Assembly: GCA_016722945.1 (NCBI GenBank)
Contig: JAEQMT010000057.1
Coordinates: forward strand, 1 to 64,000
Reading direction: 5' to 3'
DNA from: Desulfofustis sp. PB-SRB1
GTDB taxonomy: Bacteria; Desulfobacterota; Desulfobulbia; Desulfobulbales; Desulfocapsaceae
DNA: 64,000 bases
Part shown: piece after piece, positions 15,499 to 24,677 of the stretch
How positions within the stretch are numbered: the stretch's first letter is position 1
Layout of the letters: every line of letters starts with the position of its first letter
Notes under the pieces: model-generated
Databases searched by the model: none
What the model was told of the DNA's origin: nothing
The model's input: the letters and a program-made list of their open reading frames with translations, nothing else
Position numbers and translations under genes: made by a program

Positions 15499-15905
15499 AA
15501 ATCGTGCGCCGTCACGGTAAACCGGTGCGCATCGAAATGTTGCCACTGATCGATATCGTCTTTCTGCTGCTTATTTTTTTCATTTACGCGATGCTCTCCA
15601 TGGCGGTTCACCGGGGGCTCGATCTTGACCTGCCGGAGTCCGCGGTTACCACGATCAGCGACCAGAGCACCTGGGCAATCTCCATCAAACGGCGTAACAC
15701 GGCCATCGATATCTACCTGGAAGAACAACGCATTCAACTGGATGATCTAACCAGGATCCTGGCCGACCAGCCGGACGAGCGGAAGGTGCAACCGGTTCTG
15801 CTGTTTGCCGACGAAGAGGTCTCCTATCAACAGCTTTTCACGGTTCTGGACGCACTGCAGCAGGCGGGCTATCGGGATATATCCCTGCAGGCCAATCAGC
15901 AATGA
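15495..15905 (+). CDS. exbD: ExbD/TolR-family protein
   Basis: A 136-residue bitopic inner-membrane protein. The N-terminal cytoplasmic tail leads into MLPLIDIVFLLLIFFIYAML, with the essential transmembrane Asp in LIDIVFLLLIFF as in ExbD/TolR. The periplasmic part binds peptidoglycan or TonB and ends with the typical VLDALQQAGYRDISLQ strand-helix. It overlaps exbB (ATGA) and tonB (ATGA) and is therefore translationally coupled to both. Confidence 0.93.
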   Translation: MKIVRRHGKPVRIEMLPLIDIVFLLLIFFIYAMLSMAVHRGLDLDLPESAVTTISDQSTWAISIKRRNTAIDIYLEEQRIQLDDLTRILADQPDERKVQPVLLFADEEVSYQQLFTVLDALQQAGYRDISLQANQQ

Positions 15906-16726
15906 TCGATACACGGCTCTCACTGGCCTTTGTTACCGCTCTGTTTGTTCATCTGGCCGTACTGGCGTTGCCGCTGCATACGCAGTTGCCGGAAGTGACC
16001 ATGCCAGGCGCGGCGGCCGTGTCGATCCGGGTGGGGGAAATCTTCCAGCGCCCTGAACAGGCGGTTGCCGATCAGAAGCCACAACCGGTTGCCGAGGCCG
16101 CCCCGGAGCCCGATCCAACACCGGTTGTGGAGACCATCACCATGGTGAAAGAGCAGGTGGCGACGGCTGCGGTGGCATCGTTCGAAGATGAACGGGCAAT
16201 GGTCGAACCGATAGAAAAGAGAGAACCGAAAGTTGTCGAAATAGTCCCTGAAATTGTCCAAATAGAAGCGACCCGGCATAAGAAGCTCACCCCGGTGACG
16301 CGCCTCGTTCAATCGGAAAAAAGTGATGGCACCGCTGAATCGTCACAACCTTTGACTACGCCCGCCAATCCGGCGTCCGCACAAAAAAGTGGTGATGGGC
16401 CATCGGCGGCGCCGGCACACAGTGAATCCGCATCATCTGAAGCCGCTGCCGTCAGCGAGGCTGTACCGCTCTACCAGGACAATCCAAAGCCGGTCTACCC
16501 ACCGCTTGCGCGCAAGAGGGGCTGGCAGGGCACCGTTTTGCTGGAGGTGCTGGTGGGCGCTGACGGTAATGTCGTTTCATGTGTGGTTCAACACAGCAGC
16601 GGCTATGAAGTGCTGGACAGGGCCGCGCTGCGGGCGGTGTGGCGCTGGAAGTTCTCGCCCGGCCGGGTGCACGGCGTGGCGCAGGCCATGCCCGTCACGG
16701 TTCCCGTTACATTCAACCTCGAGTGA
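15902..16726 (+). CDS. tonB: TonB energy transducer
   Basis: A 274-residue protein with a short cytoplasmic N-terminus, one membrane helix (about residues 7-24), a long Pro/Glu/Val-rich periplasmic spacer, and a C-terminal TonB domain from about residue 190 (NPKPVYPPLARKRGWQGTV; GYEVLDRAALRAVWRWKFSP). It links the ExbBD motor to the TonB box of the receptor. It is the last gene of the riboswitch operon; its spacer is longer than the E. coli one, as is common in Desulfobacterota. Confidence 0.93.
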   Translation: MIDTRLSLAFVTALFVHLAVLALPLHTQLPEVTMPGAAAVSIRVGEIFQRPEQAVADQKPQPVAEAAPEPDPTPVVETITMVKEQVATAAVASFEDERAMVEPIEKREPKVVEIVPEIVQIEATRHKKLTPVTRLVQSEKSDGTAESSQPLTTPANPASAQKSGDGPSAAPAHSESASSEAAAVSEAVPLYQDNPKPVYPPLARKRGWQGTVLLEVLVGADGNVVSCVVQHSSGYEVLDRAALRAVWRWKFSPGRVHGVAQAMPVTVPVTFNLE

Positions 16727-16909
16727 TGGAGTGGCATACATAAAACGATACAATGAGCAACCCGAGATCGTCTCCTGCGGCGCTGAGTCATATCGCGACG
16801 CTATTGATAGAGCTCAATCCGGCACAGTCTCTTGCCTTGTTGCCATAATAACGCTATGTATTTGACGGGGGATTAATTCATAACTTCGCTTTGCTGGAGC
16901 ATGGTTTCC

Positions 16910-17689
16910 ATGAATATACTCATCGCAATACAAGGATCATACGGTCAGAGAATTCTGGAGAATATAACAAAACGCTGCCCATCCGACTGGCAGATAGAGT
17001 CCGTCTTCATACCCGTGGATCTGCCCTATATTATTGACGAGCCGCGGGAGCACCTGCCTGAGTCGCTGCCGCGGGCGGATCTGCTAATCTTTTTAAGCGA
17101 GTCACAGAATGCTCCGCAATTGATTCCTGATCTCATCCCCATGACCGGGGCACAAGGGGTTATCGTCCCCATTGAGAACTCTGCATGGATGTCGTTGGGG
17201 CTCAAAGGACAGATCCGGGAAGCGCTTGACGGGATCGGTGTCGTCTCGGTGTTTCCAAAGAATTTCTGCACACTCACCGACAAGACGTATGGGTATGGCA
17301 ATCGGGCCGAGCCCTATGAGAGCACAATCATCTCAGAGTTCGCCACGCACTTTGGGCGCCCTGAATTTACAATCCATGTAAACAAGGAGACGGGCATTAT
17401 CGAGGATATCGAGGTGCTGCGCTGTTCTCCATGCGGCTCGACATATCACGGCGTGGAAAAGACCATCGGCAAACATGTTGATGAGGCGCTCCCCACAGCC
17501 GGACTCATCTGCATGCAGTTTCCCTGCCTCGCTTCAATGGCCATGGAGCAGATTGATAAGGGTTTCTACAACACATTGATGCATCTGTCAGGCCAGATAT
17601 TCAACGAGCGAATGCTGCCCCACCTTGAACCCTATCTGTCTGAGGAAGGTAAAGCCGCTGTGGCTGATCACGAGGAACGGGAACGGTAG
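16910..17689 (+). CDS. DUF166 domain protein
   Basis: About 259 residues. RCSPCGSTYHGVEKTIGKHVDEAL, with the CxxC pair, and MQFPCLASMAMEQ match the DUF166 family, which is found mainly in methanogens and Desulfobacterota and is sometimes annotated as thymidylate-synthase-like without proof. The three conserved cysteines suggest metal or cluster binding. An upstream ATG at 16901 is too close to the GGAG (3 bases), so I use ATG 16910; either is possible. It is a single gene with its own leader, 183 bases after tonB. Molecular function unknown. Confidence 0.7.
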   Translation: MNILIAIQGSYGQRILENITKRCPSDWQIESVFIPVDLPYIIDEPREHLPESLPRADLLIFLSESQNAPQLIPDLIPMTGAQGVIVPIENSAWMSLGLKGQIREALDGIGVVSVFPKNFCTLTDKTYGYGNRAEPYESTIISEFATHFGRPEFTIHVNKETGIIEDIEVLRCSPCGSTYHGVEKTIGKHVDEALPTAGLICMQFPCLASMAMEQIDKGFYNTLMHLSGQIFNERMLPHLEPYLSEEGKAAVADHEERER

Positions 17690-17808
17690 TTTCTCGGTAC
17701 GGCAGCAGCGGGGACGTGCGCCGTCAAAACCCGCGCATGGCCTTGCCTCGTATAGTTTTTCCCGAACCCCTCGGGGAGGTGATCAGGCAGACTTGCGTGG
17801 GTGTCAGG

Positions 17809-18474
17809 CTATGCGGCGCTCTGCTCCTCAACCTGCCGGTGCAATTCATTGACTAAATCGGCGGGAAGGTTCAGGCGCGCCGCCAGCATGGTCAGGTAGG
17901 CCTTCTCGGCTGCGGTGTCCGGGTCGATGGCCAGTAGGGAGGCCAGATATATCTCAGCCGCAACTTCGATGCTGTCGGCCCGGCTCACGAGAGCGTCCAT
18001 ATCTACCGGCCGGCCCATCTCGGCCACCAGCAGGGCCTGGTCGTCGGCATTGAGCCCCAATGCCTGGATGCGCTGAAAAATTGCCTGGCTTTCCTGGGCA
18101 TCCAATGTGCCGTCGGCACGGGCAGCCGCTATCATGGCTCGTACAAGGGTCAGACCCAGCGCATCCCGTCCGGCGGTGTCGTTTTCAGGCGGCAAAAAGG
18201 CGGTGCCCTCAACTTCCCGCGCCGGGGGAGCTTGCGGCAGCGACGATGATTCAATCGGTGGTGATTGCTGACCTGCGCTGTAACGCTGGTACGCGGCGTA
18301 GGCCAGTGCCCCCACGGCAGCGACTCCGCCCATTTTAAGTGTTTTCTTGCCCAGTTTGCGGCCTTCCTTGCTGGTCAGCATGCCGCTGGCCAGACCCCCC
18401 GCCAGACCACCGGCAAAGCCCCCGGCGGCGCCGCTACCAAGCAGTTGTCCGATAAGTCGGTTGAAATCTGCCAT
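17809..18474 (-). CDS. DUF533 / TerB-like inner-membrane protein (YebE family)
   Basis: A 221-residue protein. Residues 9-35 form a Gly/Ala-rich amphipathic or membrane segment (GSGAAGGFAGGLAGGLASGM), then a short helix LKMGGVAAVGALAYAAY, a variable linker, and a C-terminal TerB-like helical bundle with AAARADGTLDAQESQAIF and LTMLAARLNLPADLVNEL. This is the DUF533/YebE layout. Family role is unknown; E. coli YebE responds to envelope stress. It is monocistronic here, 31 bases downstream of msrA on the same strand, and might share its transcript. Confidence 0.88.
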   Translation of the reverse strand: MADFNRLIGQLLGSGAAGGFAGGLAGGLASGMLTSKEGRKLGKKTLKMGGVAAVGALAYAAYQRYSAGQQSPPIESSSLPQAPPAREVEGTAFLPPENDTAGRDALGLTLVRAMIAAARADGTLDAQESQAIFQRIQALGLNADDQALLVAEMGRPVDMDALVSRADSIEVAAEIYLASLLAIDPDTAAEKAYLTMLAARLNLPADLVNELHRQVEEQSAA

Positions 18475-18505
18475 GGTTATCTCTCCTCGTTTGATCTCTT
18501 TTGTT

Positions 18506-19273
18506 TTACCTGCGGACTATTGTACGCAGTCTGTCTTTCTGTTTGCTGCTTATACCCAGCACGTCCAGTTCCTTTAGCAACTGTTCCCTGGTACCGTATC
18601 CCCCGACGTAGCCGTTCAGGCGGCTCACCGCTGTGGAATTGACGAAGTCCTCATGGTCGGGATAGATCGCCGTCATTTCCGTTTTTAACCCAAAATCGGT
18701 TTTGAGCATGTATTTCTGATGATAGTCTTCCGCCATCGTAAAGGATTTCACCGGGATAATCTGCGTTTCAACTGGAGAGCCGAGGCGCTGCTCCAAGGCC
18801 GATTTTGATGCCTGGGCGGCGTCTCGCTGGGCGGTATTGTGGTAAAAAACAGCATGCAGGTATTGTCGGGAATAGGGTTGTGAGGTCGGATCATGATCCT
18901 CCCAGAATATCTTCAGCAATTGTTCGTAGGAGATTATTGCGGGATCGTAGTCCAGCTGCACTGTTTCCGTATGGTCTCCCATGCTCCGGTAGGTGGGAGA
19001 CGCTTTTGACCCGCCGGCATAACCAACCCTTGTTCTGATTACACCATCAACAATCCCGAACCGGGATTCAACACCCCAGAATCAGCCCAGGCCGAAGGAG
19101 GCCGTTTCGTAGCTCTCTGGTATAGTTTGGTCAATGGGAACCACTATAGACTTTGCGATTGCCGGCTTGCCTTCCGTCTCTGCTGAGTAGGCAAAGGTTG
19201 AGCCGACAATGGTGGCGAATGTGATCATGAGAAATAGTCCTGAAGTAGATGTTGTAATTTTTGTTTTTTGCAT
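18506..19273 (-). CDS. msrA: Secreted selenocysteine-containing peptide-methionine (S)-S-oxide reductase
   Basis: Reads as one 255-residue protein if TGA at 19082-19084 encodes selenocysteine (residue 64). Residues 1-30 are a signal peptide. The frame continues across TGA as FGLG-U-FWGVESRFG, exactly the MsrA catalytic GCFW with Sec for Cys, then RVGYAGGSKASPTYRSMGDH and LDYDP. No stop occurs in the 33 codons between TGA and the next ATG. The rest of the protein has no cysteine, as in known Sec-MsrA enzymes that lack a resolving Cys. A 7-bp hairpin lies 13 bases after the UGA. Reduces methionine-S-sulfoxide, here probably in the periplasm. An annotation starting at 18982 would lose the active site. 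Confidence 0.88.
19052..19068 (-). promoter_or_regulatory. Bacterial SECIS-like hairpin in msrA
   Basis: On the coding strand AATCCCG pairs perfectly with CGGGATT around a GTT loop (GGUUC if the closing C-G opens). The stem begins 13 bases after the UGA and the loop lies about 20 bases downstream, the window expected for SelB-dependent recoding; a G/U-containing apical loop is also the bacterial SECIS pattern. Confidence 0.75.
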
Positions 19274-19580
19274 CGCATCACCTTATGGTAACCGCAGTGC
19301 TTACGCCGTGGGGCGTAGAACAGGAACATGCACTGTCTTGTTCCTAAAATAATGAGTCGGCCCGCCATAAGATCAAGCATGTACCGAAAGAGTCTGACAC
19401 ATTCGCTGTAACCCCTTTTATCCGGCCGCTCTACAGAGAAAATCTTTAGAGATACATAATTGATAGAGTTACGCAGACCGGTTTGGCTCAGGTTTGCCGG
19501 TGAAAAGATAGCTGAAGTGGGGCTATTGGAGAGAGGTTCTGACAAGTACCGGGAAAGAGGCTGGCTCAATTACGATCAGA

Positions 19581-19625
19581 AATGGTGGCAGCTCAGATTC
19601 GCTCTGAACTGCCACCATTTTTTTA
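19581..19625. terminator. Strong hairpin after ppdK
   Basis: AATGGTGGCAG (19581-19591) pairs with CTGCCACCATT (19609-19619), extended inward by TCAGA/TCTGA around a TTCGC loop, and T residues follow on the plus strand. It abuts the ppdK stop codon at 19623 and would end ppdK transcripts and any plus-strand read-through. The 300 bases between this hairpin and msrA contain no gene I can support. Confidence 0.8.
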
Positions 19626-22361
19626 TTGGGCCTTAGCTTGTTCGGCAAGCGCCGCCCTGGCGGCGGCGAGTCTGGCCAGTGGCACCCGGAAGGGAGAGCA
19701 CGATACATAGTTGAGCCGCAACTCATGGCAGAGGGCAATCGATTTTGCCTCTCCCCCATGTTCCCCGCAGATTCCGAGCTTGATATCCGGCCTGGTGTTT
19801 CTTCCCTTGTCCACCGCAAGCCGCATCAGTTGCCCCACGCCATCGGTATCGATAGTCTCGAAAGGGTTCTCGGGAAGAATGTCATGAACCATGTATTCGA
19901 TCAGGAACCCGGACTCCGCATCATCTCGTGAAATTCCGTAGGTGGTCTGGGTCAGGTCATTGGTGCCGAAAGAGAAAAATTCGGCATACTCGGCCAGCTG
20001 ATCCGCGGTCAATGCAGCCCGAGGGATCTCGATCATGGTGCCGAACTTGTAATCGATCTTGATCCCCTGCTCCTTCATCACCTTGTTTGCCTCTTCCTCG
20101 AGCAGGGCCCGCTGAAACTTCAGTTCATTCACGTGGCTGGTGAGCGGTATCATAATCTCGGGCTTCACCTCCACCCCTTCCCGGGTCACCAGACACGCCG
20201 CTTCGATAATGGCCCGCACCTGCATCCGCGGCAGTTCCGGAAAATGGTTCCCCAGCCTCACCCCGCGCAGTCCCAGCATCGGGTTGTCCTCACGCAGCAC
20301 CTCTACACGATCCAGAACCTTCTCCTTGCCGCGAATCTGCTTGAGCAGATCATCTATCACATCGAGGGTGGGGGCATGTTGAAGCTGAATTTTCAAATCG
20401 GCTAACTCACGCACCAGCGACAGGTGATCCGGCAGGAATTCGTGCAGGGGTGGATCGATGAGCCGGACCACCACGGGCAGGCCGGCCATCACCCTGAACA
20501 GCCCGGTGAAATCTTCACGTTGCATGGGGAGCAATGATTGTATCGCTTCACTGCGCTGCGCCTCAAGTTCAGCGAGGATCATTTTCTGGACAAACGGTAG
20601 TCTCTCCGCCTCCATGAACATGTGCTCGGTTCGGCACAAGCCAATGCCTTCGGCGCCGTAGTCCCTCGCCCGTGAGGCATCAACCGGGTAGTCGGCATTG
20701 GCCCAGACACGGAGGGTGCGATATTCATCCGCCCAGGCCAGCAGTTTGAGCAGCCACGGATCCTTGATGTCCGGCTTCTTGGTCTCTATTTCACCCAGGA
20801 AAATTTCCCCGGTGGTCCCGTCAACGGAGATGAAATCCCCTTCTCTGATGTTCCTGTCACCGACGACGATGTGCCTTCTGGTCAGGTCGATATCCAATTC
20901 TTCAACCCCGACCACCGCGGGCGTGCCAAATTGTCGTGCAACCAGAGCGGCATGACTGGTTCTGCCGCCGCGACTGGTGACGATTCCCTGGGCGGCGAGC
21001 ATGCCGTGGACATCGTCCGGCCTGGTCTCCGGGCGCACCATGATCACTTTCCGGCCATCCTGCTTGCCCCAGTTTTCGGCAATGTCGGCGTCAAGCGCTA
21101 CCACGCCGACCGCCGCACCGGGAGACACATTCAGCCCCTTGGCAAGCAGCCTGTTCTGGGTGAGAGCCTCGCTGATTGCATCGCTTTCGAACTGCGGGTG
21201 AAAGAAAAAGTCGATCAGATCCGGGGTGATCCTCATCACCGCCTCTTCCCGGCTGATCAGCCCCTCCTCGGCCATCTCTATGGCAATCCGCACCGCGGCC
21301 TGCGAAGTTCGTTTCCCATCCCGAGTCTGGAGCATCCACAATTTGCCCTTTTCGATGGTAAACTCCACATCCTGCATTTCCCGATAGTGGTTTTCCAGAA
21401 GCACCGCGACCTTTTCAAACTCGGCATGAACCTCGGGCATCTCCTTTTTCAGCTCGGACAGATCCTTGGTTATCCGGATTCCGGCAACCACGTCTTCGCC
21501 CTGGGCATTGGTGAGATAGTCGCCCTCTATCCGCTTTTCCCCGGTGGTGCCGCTTCTGGTCAGGGCAACACCGGTACCACTGTCATCACCAAGGTTACCG
21601 TAAACCATGGTGACGATATTCACCGCCGTGCCGAGGTCGTGTGGAATTCCCGCGGCATTGCGGTAATCGATTGCCCGTTTCCCATTCCAGCTCATAAATA
21701 CGGCCTCGATGGCCATCTGCAGCTGGGCATAGGGTTCGGTGGGGAAATGATGATGGGTATGGAAGCGAAACACATTCTTGAACTCTTCGGTAATCTCCTT
21801 CCAGTGATCACCGGTGAGTTCCGTGTCGGAGCTTGCGCCCGCTTCCCGCCGGGTCCTGGTGATGATCTCCTCAAATTTTTCATCCGGAATGTGCATGACC
21901 ACGCTGCCAAACATCTGGATTAAGCGACGATAGAGGTCATAAGCTACCCGGGGATCACCGGTATTCTGGATGAGTCCTTCCACGGTTTCATCGTTCATGC
22001 CGATATTGAGCACCGTATCCATCATGCCGGGCATGGAGAACTTGGCGCCTGAACGGCAGGAGAGCAGCAGCGGGTTGCGGGGATCGCCAAAGATCTTGCC
22101 GGTCGCTTTTTCAATTTCTTCCAGCGAAGTCTGCAACTGCCCCCATAACCCATCGGGTAGCTGCTCACCCAGCGACAGATATTCGTTACACGCCTCGGTG
22201 GTGATAATGAAACCGTCCGGCACCGGGACCCCGATGCGCACCATCTCGGCGAGATTGGCGCCCTTGCCGCCCAGCAGGCCCCGCACATCCTCCCAGCTCC
22301 CCTGAACATATGCTTCAATTGCATCGAGCTCGGTAAATCGATATACCCATTTTCTGCTCAT
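19623..22361 (-). CDS. ppdK: Pyruvate, phosphate dikinase
   Basis: A 912-residue cytosolic enzyme, the usual family length. Order: N-terminal ATP-grasp nucleotide-binding domain (LLGGKGANLAEMVRIGVPVPDGF at 29-51), the swivelling phospho-His domain with GGRTSHAALVARQFGTP containing the catalytic His, and the C-terminal TIM barrel (GLCRTEHMF; FSFGTNDLTQTTYG). It interconverts pyruvate + ATP + Pi with PEP + AMP + PPi, supporting gluconeogenesis or PPi-linked glycolysis in anaerobes. Monocistronic with a strong terminator. The residues needed for phosphotransfer all appear intact. Confidence 0.97.
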   Translation of the reverse strand: MSRKWVYRFTELDAIEAYVQGSWEDVRGLLGGKGANLAEMVRIGVPVPDGFIITTEACNEYLSLGEQLPDGLWGQLQTSLEEIEKATGKIFGDPRNPLLLSCRSGAKFSMPGMMDTVLNIGMNDETVEGLIQNTGDPRVAYDLYRRLIQMFGSVVMHIPDEKFEEIITRTRREAGASSDTELTGDHWKEITEEFKNVFRFHTHHHFPTEPYAQLQMAIEAVFMSWNGKRAIDYRNAAGIPHDLGTAVNIVTMVYGNLGDDSGTGVALTRSGTTGEKRIEGDYLTNAQGEDVVAGIRITKDLSELKKEMPEVHAEFEKVAVLLENHYREMQDVEFTIEKGKLWMLQTRDGKRTSQAAVRIAIEMAEEGLISREEAVMRITPDLIDFFFHPQFESDAISEALTQNRLLAKGLNVSPGAAVGVVALDADIAENWGKQDGRKVIMVRPETRPDDVHGMLAAQGIVTSRGGRTSHAALVARQFGTPAVVGVEELDIDLTRRHIVVGDRNIREGDFISVDGTTGEIFLGEIETKKPDIKDPWLLKLLAWADEYRTLRVWANADYPVDASRARDYGAEGIGLCRTEHMFMEAERLPFVQKMILAELEAQRSEAIQSLLPMQREDFTGLFRVMAGLPVVVRLIDPPLHEFLPDHLSLVRELADLKIQLQHAPTLDVIDDLLKQIRGKEKVLDRVEVLREDNPMLGLRGVRLGNHFPELPRMQVRAIIEAACLVTREGVEVKPEIMIPLTSHVNELKFQRALLEEEANKVMKEQGIKIDYKFGTMIEIPRAALTADQLAEYAEFFSFGTNDLTQTTYGISRDDAESGFLIEYMVHDILPENPFETIDTDGVGQLMRLAVDKGRNTRPDIKLGICGEHGGEAKSIALCHELRLNYVSCSPFRVPLARLAAARAALAEQAKAQ

Positions 22362-22583
22362 GTACGCCTCTCGGTAAAGGTTTGGTCAACGCGACCACGA
22401 GAACCTGGCAACTAACAATATATTGAATTTATTCCACCCATCAGAACCGCGCAAAACAGACAAGTATAGTAAAATAGTGCCATTTATGCACGTTTCAAAC
22501 GGCACGGACTCGGGCACTTAGCCTCATGACTGGTGCACAGATGACCAGGGAATGGCCATCTCTGCCTGCGTGTCCCCTTGGCA

Positions 22584-22612
22584 ACCCTAAAATTTACCGT
22601 CAATTTTAGGGT
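22584..22612. repeat. Perfect 11-bp inverted repeat
   Basis: ACCCTAAAATT and AATTTTAGGGT flank a 7-base loop. There is no T-tract, so a terminator is unlikely; it lies between ppdK and a gene remnant. No other structure is evident in 22362-22650. Confidence 0.4.
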
Positions 22613-22653
22613 GATGTATGCAAGATAGAAAAGCAAATGTGCACAGCAGCATA

Positions 22654-22938
22654 ACAGGTGGGTCCGGGACTCTGATGTTTTGGGGCGCCTATGGGACTGA
22701 GGTGGAATTCGTATGGTGGTAAGGAGACAAGCTCATCGCCGTTGAGGTAAAAAGCGGTTCCCGGTTCCGTAAAGAACATATCAAAGGACTGAAAAAATTA
22801 ATGACCGCAAAAGATATACACGCCGCGTATCTCGTCTATTTAGGTGAAGAACACCTCATGATTGATGATGTCCACGTCGTTCCGGTCATGGATTTTCTGA
22901 CAAAGCTCCATCAAGGAGCCATAATTCGAATTGGATAG
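22654..22938 (+). pseudogene. C-terminal remnant of a DUF4143 ATPase with in-frame TAA
   Basis: The frame reads FWGAYGTEVEFVWW, then TAA at 22720-22722, then GDKLIAVEVKSGSRF and on to VPVMDFLTKLHQG before a TAG. This matches the end of DUF4143 proteins (EVDF...KLIAIEVKS, the PD-(D/E)XK-like core). The ATPase domain and most of DUF4143 are missing and an ochre codon splits the rest. The region 22939-23285 after it shows no convincing gene. Confidence 0.65.
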
Positions 22939-23285
22939 CGGTTTGTCGGGGGAGCAAGTCTACCCTTTTGCCGTTTGTAATGATGGGCGGCCCGGCTATG
23001 GTGTGGCGGTGTTCGGGGGTTGGGCTGATATGCTTGCTACGTGCGATTTTCAGGGCAGTGAGGCGATTTACCTCCGAAAGTCATGTCCGAAAACACGCTG
23101 TGTAGTGCCGACCTTTTGAGTTGGAACACCGAATATCAACGAGTTACATGACTACAACCGGTCGAATAGCGAAAGTCGGGATAGAGGCACGGAAGGCAAT
23201 GTTTGCTCGGCAAGCGCCTTTGACATGGGGGATGCCTGAAGTAAAGACGAAGACGGAGTGACGTGACGGCTACAGAAACCGGCCA

Positions 23286-24668
23286 TTACGTCCGGCGCGC
23301 AGCCTCAATGCGATCGGCTTCGATGTAGTGTTCCAGTAATCGACGAAAGCGAGGGGATGTCGTCCTTTTGTAGTGGGCCTCTGTAACACGGCCGTCGGCG
23401 TGAATGTCATAGAGAACTCGCCGCTGTGGTTTCGTGAGCGAATGAAAGATGTCAACCCACTCCGCCGCGCCGTTGTTCTCGTGAAGTCGGCGGTGGATGA
23501 TGTACTCGTTCGGCATTAGCGCAATCGTTTCGAACTCCTCTGGTGTGCGCCCGAACGCGGCTTCAAAGAACTCCAAACGCGGTGAGACCATCCCGCGCGT
23601 CGCCAACAAGATGCACTGTACGCCGCGGATGAGCTTTCGATTCCAGTTCGGCCCGACATGGCTGCGATTCCTGGCAGTGAGCGGAATGTACTTCATGGGA
23701 AATGAGTAGATCTGCGTGCCAAGCTCTTCGTTAAGTTCGCAGTTGATACGAAGGCGCTGATAAAAGTCAGACGGCGTATCGGTGTAGTTGTACAGCACGT
23801 AGTTCGAAAGGTTGAGCACTTCATGCTTTGCGGCAAGTCGAACCCGAGAGACATAGAGATCCCGCATGGATATGTGATCAAATGCGATGCGAAGCGGACG
23901 GATGGCGGTTGTCGCGAGCAATGCCATCTTCTTGTCCGTTAGTTTCCGCGCGTCGACGCCCTGGTTGAAATCGACGCGGCGCATGCGACCGTTAAGCGTT
24001 GCACCTCGCTCAAAGCCGAGATGCCGAATATCGCCGATGATCCGCTTGAACGAGCGTGATGCCAGAACGTTGTTGTCGAGTAGTATCAAGTCCTGTTTGG
24101 GGCCATAGACATCTTCGATGCCCTTGACCTGTCTGGGCAGTGGGCAGTAATGACGGAACGTTGGCTCGATTTTGTTGACAGCACAGAAACCACAGCGATT
24201 AGGGCAGCCCCTCGTGGCATAGGCGATGTAGGCGTCCCGCACCGGATACTCGTACTCGATTGATTCTAATATCTGGTAGTCGGGAATCAACCCATCGACG
24301 ACAACCGTGCTGTCCGAATCTAGTATCCCGGGGCGGTCGAGGAGTCCTGGGAGTACACGCACACCCGTGGCTTTCTCAATGTCAGATTGCAGAAGGGTCG
24401 CCATCACGCCGCCAACGATTAGATTTTCTGGCGAACGGACAGCCCTCAGATAGTATTTGACGGTCTGCATCGTGGCAGACCAGAAGAACGTGAACAGAGT
24501 ACTCACGTAGATCCGGTCCCAAGTAGTCTCACGGAAAGAAGCCACGCAGCCCTTGACGAAATGCACCTCGTCCCCCATCAGCTTGTGGTAGGATGAGAGC
24601 TTCATCAACCCAAGTGGCGGGTATTTGTTCTTATAGCCAGGCTCAACAAGCAGAACTCTTCTCATCAC
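23286..24668 (-). CDS. Radical SAM enzyme with B12-binding-like N-terminus, last gene of candidate defence operon
   Basis: A 460-residue protein. Residues 1-130 look like a cobalamin-binding-type Rossmann domain (RRVLLVEPGYKNKYPPLGLM; LIVGGVMATLL) but lack the DxHxxG of true B12 binders. The radical SAM cluster motif CPNRCGFC is at residues 155-162, followed by a half TIM barrel (LILLDNNVLASRSF; DFNQGVDARKL). A roughly 150-residue C-terminal part is unassigned. The gene begins 9 bases after a small Dnd-associated-like gene and ends the seven-gene operon. The reaction is unknown; modification of nucleic acid or a nucleotide is a reasonable guess given its neighbours. Confidence 0.75.
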   Translation of the reverse strand: MMRRVLLVEPGYKNKYPPLGLMKLSSYHKLMGDEVHFVKGCVASFRETTWDRIYVSTLFTFFWSATMQTVKYYLRAVRSPENLIVGGVMATLLQSDIEKATGVRVLPGLLDRPGILDSDSTVVVDGLIPDYQILESIEYEYPVRDAYIAYATRGCPNRCGFCAVNKIEPTFRHYCPLPRQVKGIEDVYGPKQDLILLDNNVLASRSFKRIIGDIRHLGFERGATLNGRMRRVDFNQGVDARKLTDKKMALLATTAIRPLRIAFDHISMRDLYVSRVRLAAKHEVLNLSNYVLYNYTDTPSDFYQRLRINCELNEELGTQIYSFPMKYIPLTARNRSHVGPNWNRKLIRGVQCILLATRGMVSPRLEFFEAAFGRTPEEFETIALMPNEYIIHRRLHENNGAAEWVDIFHSLTKPQRRVLYDIHADGRVTEAHYKRTTSPRFRRLLEHYIEADRIEAARRT

Positions 24669-24677
24669 GGACCGTCG

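Noticed and set aside
3586-22722. Reassigned TAA codon or general stop read-through
   Set aside because: Many intact genes here end in TAA at the expected length, and only broken accessory genes carry internal TAA, so pseudogenes explain it.
22931-23119. Plus-strand ORF of 62 residues after the DUF4143 remnant
   Set aside because: No ribosome site, no family pattern, and it lies in an otherwise degraded stretch.
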